A stretch of 64,000 nucleotides of DNA, taken from NCBI GenBank assembly GCA_036679405.1, contig JAVBVZ010000008.1, positions 49,213-113,212 of the forward strand, read 5' to 3'. This DNA is from JAEYKI01 sp036679405. GTDB lineage: Bacteria > Bacillota > Clostridia > Christensenellales > Christensenellaceae. The position numbers and the translations under genes were made by a program. Shown one piece after another: positions 59,153 to 64,000 of this stretch. Within the stretch, counting starts at the first letter, position 1. The number at the start of each line of letters is the position of its first letter. Below the pieces are notes generated by a model that was given only the letters and a program-made list of their open reading frames with translations, searched no databases and was not told the origin of the DNA.

Positions 59153-61597
59153 TTAGCCGGTAATGATTATTTTGGGAAAATCGTCATAAAAGAGCGGGAA
59201 CGCATCATCTATCGAAACCAATTCCTCTTCGTTTTGTACCTTTTCATTAAGTTTGCGCATCGTATATTCCTTCCAGCCCTCTCTGCTAAAGCTAAAACCC
59301 AAACGGTTATAAAAAGGTTCGGTCGAACCATACGCCGTATGGCACCAACTCATCGGATACAGCGAATCATATCCCCAGATATTAAAACCGTTATCGGCAT
59401 AAAGATCCGGATCGGCGTTATCGATGCCCTGCAATCTAAACACGCCTTCGCCCGTCCATCGCTCATACATAAACACGATCACTTTGGCTGTTTCTACAAT
59501 CTCCGTTTCATCGTTAAAAACACCTACAAGAAGGTTGTAATTCATAAGGGTAGCCGGCGTTCCGATACGGCTTATCATGGGCGCCATAGATTCACTAAAT
59601 TCGGGATAAAGCATATCGGTTGGCGCCTCAATCATCTCACCGGTATGCACATTATATTCTGGAGCATAGGCTGTTTCGACAGGTTGCATTTGCAGAAAAT
59701 TGTATATATGCAAAAAACATTCATAGAGCGTGGTTTGAATTTCATACATATTGTAAATTTCAGCATACTGCCTTTCACATTCCCGTATAGATTGCTTTTG
59801 ACTTTCGTCATAATTGCCTTCCGTTCCGCCGCTGAGACTTTCTGCAATCGACTGATTGGTTGCTTCAAGTGCTAATTTTGAAAAAGGTGCTCCCTCACCG
59901 GGGAAAGCGGTCGACAGCGAATCGATAATGCCAAGATTTGCAAAAAAGGGATCATTGATATCAAAAGTATCCGAAGGTTGCAGCTCATAGCTGTTTCCTC
60001 CGTCCTTAAAAATCACTTTCAATTCTGAAGACGGCAACCGTGTTTCATTTTGTTCCTGACCCGCGGCAACGAGTTTAAGCGAATTAACGTACCCTTCCAA
60101 AAGCATTGCAACGCCATATTTTTCGTCCAAACGGCTTTCATCAACCGAATAATCAATTAAGATCGCAAGCAATGAATCGCTGATAGCAAAATCCGACAGT
60201 TTAAGATCCATCACGCCGTCCCCACTTATACCATGCGGGGCATAGTATAGCTTATCCCCAACGCGAATTAAATCGTTTGCTATAATCGAATTCAGTATAA
60301 AACTTATTTCTTCATCGGATAAAACGGATGTATCCGCCATACCGTATATTGAACTCCCGCACATACTTGAAAGAATGGGGAGAGCGGGGCTTTTACGGCC
60401 GGTGGCGACGGTTTTGCCTTGCTCTATATCGTATACGCCGTAAAATTGCCCGGTTTCATCCATCAAATTTTCAAAGGCAAAGTCGACCAAATTGCGCTTA
60501 TATTGTTTTTGCAGCTCCATATCGCCTTGAAGATTGCTGTTATAAGAGCCTGAAGATAAAGTAGCAAATGCCGGGATAAGGCCCTCGGGGACAACCGCAT
60601 ATTTGCCTTTTACTTCGCCCGCATATTCCCCTAAGTCATAAAAGGCAACCGGCATATTGACAGATCCGTCAGGGTTTACAACAAGCCCTGCAAGCTCACC
60701 GCCCCCAATCCGAGACCCTACTTCATTTAAGACAGCCTCTGTTTCGTTTGGAACTCTCTGGCCATCGTTCGGTTCATGCAATAACGATAAAACTTCGTTT
60801 AAAAGATCATGCTCCGGACGGTCAATTTTTTGCGCGATCTCGCTTGCGATTGTTTCACTTAATTCATCTGCTCCCCATAAATCGGCGGAGAGATTCGCAA
60901 AAGTCGTACCCGGTAAAAACTGCAGCGTTAAATCTTTTGCCGCGCCCTGAAACTCTGCGTAAGGAATGGTGATCGTAACATGCGTGCCGTCTTGCTCGGC
61001 ATATTTTCGCAAATCTTCGCCAAGTTCGGGCATATCGACCGGCACGATATCACCATCCAATTGACTGCCCACGCCCTCCGGCGCACGTTTGATGTTTTGG
61101 GCATGATGAAGTGTGATAAAATAGCCCTTGTCATAGTCAAAAAAAGCGGGGTGCAGAGGGTGAATGGTTTCGAGGAGATCAAATTCTATAACGACCTGCG
61201 CAATCTTGTCTGCATTACTTCCATTTATATACCAGGCAAACGTCGGCATATCGGGGGTGTCAAGCTGCAAATTGTTCATTTTGTCCTGATTGAACTCAAT
61301 ATAATAGGCGTCGTCTCCGGATGAAACAAGTTCTGCTACCGGCGTTTCCATTTCTGTGACAAAATCGGGATCGGCGTCTGCATTTAAGGGTTTAAGAAAT
61401 TGCTCATTCTCCGATACGATAGCCTGTAACGCCACGCTCTTTATCAAGGGAACGGGTGTTGGCTCGGGCGTCGGCTCGCTTGTCTGCGCCTGCTCACTCT
61501 CGCTATCTGCCGGCACTTGCGCTTCGGTCACGTCACCCTGCGCAGTACATCCGCAGATCAATAATATGACTAATAAGAAGGGTATAATCTTTTTCAT
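59153..61597 (-). CDS. Large uncharacterised lipoprotein
   Basis: 814 residues. Signal peptide with lipobox LLICGC and a Thr/Pro/Glu linker, then a large domain without a motif I recognise. The segment 70-240 is beta-rich; the C-terminal part (about 640-770) has aromatic Trp/Tyr clusters (FMYERWTGEGVFRLQGIDNADPDLYADNGFNIWGYDSLYPMSWCHTAYGSTEPFYNRLGF) that resemble a carbohydrate-binding or helical-barrel surface but do not prove it. Lower GC than its neighbours. The whole gene with its terminator lies between two 21-bp direct repeats, suggesting it was inserted as a unit. Function unknown. Confidence 0.8.
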   Translation of the reverse strand: MKKIIPFLLVILLICGCTAQGDVTEAQVPADSESEQAQTSEPTPEPTPVPLIKSVALQAIVSENEQFLKPLNADADPDFVTEMETPVAELVSSGDDAYYIEFNQDKMNNLQLDTPDMPTFAWYINGSNADKIAQVVIEFDLLETIHPLHPAFFDYDKGYFITLHHAQNIKRAPEGVGSQLDGDIVPVDMPELGEDLRKYAEQDGTHVTITIPYAEFQGAAKDLTLQFLPGTTFANLSADLWGADELSETIASEIAQKIDRPEHDLLNEVLSLLHEPNDGQRVPNETEAVLNEVGSRIGGGELAGLVVNPDGSVNMPVAFYDLGEYAGEVKGKYAVVPEGLIPAFATLSSGSYNSNLQGDMELQKQYKRNLVDFAFENLMDETGQFYGVYDIEQGKTVATGRKSPALPILSSMCGSSIYGMADTSVLSDEEISFILNSIIANDLIRVGDKLYYAPHGISGDGVMDLKLSDFAISDSLLAILIDYSVDESRLDEKYGVAMLLEGYVNSLKLVAAGQEQNETRLPSSELKVIFKDGGNSYELQPSDTFDINDPFFANLGIIDSLSTAFPGEGAPFSKLALEATNQSIAESLSGGTEGNYDESQKQSIRECERQYAEIYNMYEIQTTLYECFLHIYNFLQMQPVETAYAPEYNVHTGEMIEAPTDMLYPEFSESMAPMISRIGTPATLMNYNLLVGVFNDETEIVETAKVIVFMYERWTGEGVFRLQGIDNADPDLYADNGFNIWGYDSLYPMSWCHTAYGSTEPFYNRLGFSFSREGWKEYTMRKLNEKVQNEEELVSIDDAFPLFYDDFPKIIITG

Positions 61598-61713
61598 AGA
61601 TATATCTCCTTGAATAACGGAATGCTAGTAAATAGTGTAGCATTATTATACAAAAATATCAAATTGAAGAAATTAGGGCGGTTCGTGGGGGAAAAGGCCT
61701 TGCGGAGATACGG

Positions 61714-61734
61714 GAAATTGTTTGAGGGGCCGGG
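61714..61734. repeat. 21-bp direct repeat, copy 2
   Basis: Exact copy of 58934-58954, duplicating the last codons and stop of the HAD gene, placed just before the stop of the alpha/beta hydrolase gene. Confidence 0.9.
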
Positions 61735-61741
61735 GTCATCC

Positions 61742-62440
61742 TTATGTCACGTTCTCATTAAGCCAACGCTTTAAAAATTCAAGCTGCGCGGGCGTATGAA
61801 AATAATGTTCGCCATCCTTCAAAACCGTCAGTCCGGCGTTGAATTTTTCGGCAAAATCCCGCACAACCTCCATTTCCGTCAGGCTGTCTTTTGATCCATA
61901 CAAAATTGCGGTGGGCGGATCCCATTTTTGAACGGGGTTTTCTTTTACATAGCAATAGTAATCCCAATCAAGCACTTCCCCGCCGGGGACCCGGATTTTT
62001 TTCTTTTCCTTTAAGGTTTCTTCATTTACATGAGACCACTGCATCATGTTTTGAATGAGGCGCTGCATATTAAGGACGGGAGATAAGAACAGGCAATTTT
62101 TTAAAAAACAGTCCTTATACGCAAGCAAACTGAAATATGCGCCTATGCTGGTTGCATACAGGCTAATGGTTTTCCAGTTCTCTTTTGCATAGCGCCAAAC
62201 GGTTTGAAGGTCCCGCACGCCATTCCAAACATCAAAAGGAGCGGGGTCGCCTTTCCTTTCGCCATGCCCGGGAAAATCAAAACTCAAAACCTGCAAATTT
62301 TTCCGGGCGGCTACCTTTGCAAATCCCGCCGCTTCTTCTTTGCATGATTTTTGGCCGTGCACAAAAATATAAAGCCCTTCTGACTTTTCGCCCCACACAA
62401 TAGCGGGGATATGGTTTATTTTTATTGGTTTGTGTGTCAT
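61742..62440 (-). CDS. Alpha/beta hydrolase
   Basis: 232 residues. Fold marks: IFVHGQKSCKEEAAGFAK (oxyanion region), VLSFDFPGHGERKG, nucleophile elbow YATSIGAYFS (Ser in TSIGA), late Asp near LYGSKDSL and catalytic His in DGEHYFHTPAQ. Cytoplasmic, no signal peptide. Probably a small esterase or lysophospholipase-like enzyme. Ancestrally convergent with the HAD gene, before the lipoprotein insertion. Confidence 0.85.
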   Translation of the reverse strand: MTHKPIKINHIPAIVWGEKSEGLYIFVHGQKSCKEEAAGFAKVAARKNLQVLSFDFPGHGERKGDPAPFDVWNGVRDLQTVWRYAKENWKTISLYATSIGAYFSLLAYKDCFLKNCLFLSPVLNMQRLIQNMMQWSHVNEETLKEKKKIRVPGGEVLDWDYYCYVKENPVQKWDPPTAILYGSKDSLTEMEVVRDFAEKFNAGLTVLKDGEHYFHTPAQLEFLKRWLNENVT

Positions 62441-62561
62441 ACGTTATGCTCCGGAAAATAAGAATACATGCGCGACCCCAAGCCGGCATGTTTATTTTAG
62501 AATGGAAAGGAAGGGGTGTCAATTGGGGGGGTGATGCATTGTTATTAGAATTGTAACCCTA

Positions 62562-63701
62562 CTATTTAAATTGTTGCCTATATTCTATATATGCTCTTCT
62601 CCATGTTCTTACCCAAGATCCATCATTCCGCATTTCTTCCATCAAAATTTTATTATCATCAATCTCTATCCATTTTTTCTCAGCTTTTATTAAAGCCTCT
62701 TCAATGTCCAATACACCACTTTCAATCTCCTGATTTAAATCAGCGAACGCAAACATGAATTGTCTCCAAGAATGTGCAAGCCATGGATTACCTTCACCTT
62801 TCTCTATCGTACAAAAAATCAATTCATTATAAGGGTTTTTTGTATGTGATAAAATATCGGCCTTTTTTAAACGTATTACATCTGTCTCTCGAAAAAAACC
62901 CAGTATCGTTTGATCAAAATAATATGGTAGTTGCCCCCCACCTTCAGACGGTTCATCAAATCTTGAACTCGTAAACCTTCTTAAATTAAAAAATTTTCCT
63001 GTTGTACAAATATCGGCTCCTGCTGCTTTCCATAATAAAAACTCCGAAGAACAAAACCCAATTATTGTTTTCAATCCGGAACGCTTTAATAAATTAATAA
63101 GCTTCATGCCACCTTTCAATTCATCAGAATTTGAAAGCTCCCGCCTTGGAGTAGTGTTGCTTATAAATATTAAATATAAATTATTCGCTTTTGTCCGACT
63201 CAATATTGTTGCAATCTCAAAAGGTCTGTTTTCATCTATAAGATCAGTCAAATTAATTATAACCGTTTGATAGGATTTGATAGAAGTGCCTTTAAGTTGA
63301 TTTGTTTGCTGTTCGCACAATTGAACCATTAAAGAATAATATTCATTATTGTATAGGCCCGGTAAAAACGCCGGAGAGCATAAATCCTTTATATTTAATC
63401 TCCTACATGTTTCATTTATCTTGTTAATTATTCCGTCCCACCAAGCAAGATTTGAAAGATCCGCCGTATCAACATCGCTAGGAAAATAGGCCCAACTCCG
63501 GAGTCTTTGTCTTTCTGTATGAGGAAAATATAATTGCGGATCAAAAATCCATTTGAAATTCTCTTTTCCTCTATCCGCTTTACTTAATATTTCTTCTTCA
63601 GTATAATTCACTGGACTTAGGATAGCCCCACGGAATTTATTCAATTCAGGTGTATTTATAAGGTTAAAAGTATGGTGTCCCATTTGATGATAAATACTCA
63701 T
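62562..63701 (-). CDS. Uncharacterised TIM-barrel-like protein in AT-rich islet
   Basis: 379 residues with alternating hydrophobic strands and helices (FRGAILSPVNY, FKWIFDPQLYFP, YQTVIINLTDL, NNLYLIFISN, LKTIIGFCSSEFLLWKAAGADICTTGKFFNLRRF), a pattern like a TIM barrel. The GKFFNLRRF strand resembles the tRNA-guanine transglycosylase group, but its CxC...H zinc site is missing. Start at MSIYHQMG, with GAGGG 8 bases before it and only 4 bases after the upstream stop; a start 33 bases earlier overlaps that gene. Strikingly AT-rich, likely acquired. Function unknown; nearby IS suggests an accessory islet. Confidence 0.65.
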   Translation of the reverse strand: MSIYHQMGHHTFNLINTPELNKFRGAILSPVNYTEEEILSKADRGKENFKWIFDPQLYFPHTERQRLRSWAYFPSDVDTADLSNLAWWDGIINKINETCRRLNIKDLCSPAFLPGLYNNEYYSLMVQLCEQQTNQLKGTSIKSYQTVIINLTDLIDENRPFEIATILSRTKANNLYLIFISNTTPRRELSNSDELKGGMKLINLLKRSGLKTIIGFCSSEFLLWKAAGADICTTGKFFNLRRFTSSRFDEPSEGGGQLPYYFDQTILGFFRETDVIRLKKADILSHTKNPYNELIFCTIEKGEGNPWLAHSWRQFMFAFADLNQEIESGVLDIEEALIKAEKKWIEIDDNKILMEEMRNDGSWVRTWRRAYIEYRQQFK

Positions 63702-63705
63702 ATTT

Positions 63706-63903
63706 TTATCCCTCTGGAATTTTATTCCATTCATTTGATAAAATATCCGTTGTTCGAAATCTATTTATAGGCCATTCCTGAACCATTTTAATTAATGGAT
63801 TAAGTTTATTACTAACACATACTTTTTTAAATTCTTTGCTGATTTCTTCACGCTCGCTAACACGAATTACAACATCCTCTGGTTGATCTGACCTTACCCC
63901 CAA
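63706..63903 (-). pseudogene. Gene remnant truncated by IS element
   Basis: 59 codons of its own frame (VVIRVSEREEISKEFKKVCVSNKLNPLIKMVQEWPINRFRTTDIL...) run into the end of the IS; the first 6 codons of the apparent frame, including a TTG, are IS sequence. The upstream part of the gene is therefore missing. Its stop is 4 bases before the next ATG, so the two formed an operon. No family recognised. Confidence 0.65.
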
Positions 63904-64000
63904 TTTTGCACCAAGTCAAAAGTTAGTCCGGGCTGATTTTGGGTATCGTTTTGATTCAGCCCAGCAGCATATTCTGCTGGCGTAAGATTGCCTAAAGAGC
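63884..64000 (-). mobile_element. IS3-family insertion sequence (end; runs off the window)
   Basis: The minus strand encodes the C-terminus of an IS3-type transposase (SLGNLTPAEYAAGLNQNDTQNQ..., stop TAA at 63894-63896), a typical OrfB end. Just outside it is a TGATCTGACCTTACCCCC-type terminal inverted repeat starting at 63884. The rest of the element is beyond the window. Confidence 0.85.

Noticed and set aside
62562..63701. DpdA-type DNA-modifying transglycosylase
   Set aside because: One strand motif is suggestive, but the CxC..C..H zinc site and catalytic Asp context are not visible, and no other dpd or queuosine gene is in the window.
1..64000. CRISPR arrays, tRNA or rRNA genes, replication origin
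   Set aside because: No regularly spaced repeats, no T-loop or cloverleaf signature in intergenic DNA, and no rRNA-like conserved blocks were seen on either strand.

Overview
The window comes from a low-to-mid GC, Gram-positive-type anaerobe, most likely a Clostridia-class member of the Bacillota. The reasons are strong AGGAGG-type ribosome binding sites at almost every gene, many lipobox lipoproteins with Ser/Ala/Glu-rich linkers, intrinsic hairpin-plus-T terminators, a corrinoid protein with its methyltransferase, and several URO-D superfamily paralogs. A Christensenella-like gut lineage would fit, but that is only an impression. No rRNA, tRNA or CRISPR array was seen.

Layout. 0-2.1 kb: a truncated zinc-ribbon membrane protein, then a fluoride-resistance operon (two CrcB channels plus DUF190) behind a fluoride riboswitch and a clear promoter. 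2.1-7.9 kb: a probable metal-stress module with a CPH-type P1B ATPase (CopB-like), a small secreted protein, a two-component system whose sensor carries a Met/Cys cluster, and a His/Met-rich SHOCT protein. 8-12.5 kb: a GTP cyclohydrolase II whose fused DHBP synthase half looks dead, an AraC regulator divergent from a URO-D-family protein, and a GpsA-like dehydrogenase. 12.7-15.2 kb: a P3A proton-pump ATPase split by one in-frame amber codon. 15.4-18 kb: a KTSC protein and a TetR regulator divergent from a radical SAM enzyme. 18-25.8 kb: a DUF1538 transporter coupled to a double PII-like protein, a DUF3089 lipoprotein with a slipped poly-A start, a 7TM-type two-component system, an HdeD-like protein and an M15 peptidase.

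25.9-36.5 kb is one minus-strand pentose/deoxyhexose-type sugar operon: LacI repressor, ABC importer (binding protein, double ATPase, permease), D-lyxose isomerase, FGGY kinase, URO-D-family protein, fucose-isomerase-like enzyme and class II aldolase. A PocR-AraC regulator sits between it and the next minus-strand operon (37.7-48.6 kb). That operon joins another sugar-type ABC importer to hydantoinase/oxoprolinase A and B, an amidase, a DUF2148 protein and an old-yellow-enzyme-type oxidoreductase, which looks like import and opening of a cyclic amide.

48.7-58.9 kb: an EamA exporter, a TetR regulator fused to an HD domain, a decayed metI copy with its own duplicated promoter, and a MetNIQ-type importer that shares an operator region with a divergent MtaA-like methyltransferase and corrinoid protein. 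An M20 hydrolase, a flavin-binding protein and a HAD protein follow. 58.9-61.7 kb: a large orphan lipoprotein gene bracketed by 21-bp direct repeats. After an alpha/beta hydrolase, the window ends in an AT-rich islet (62.5-64 kb) where an IS3-family element has cut into a two-gene unit.
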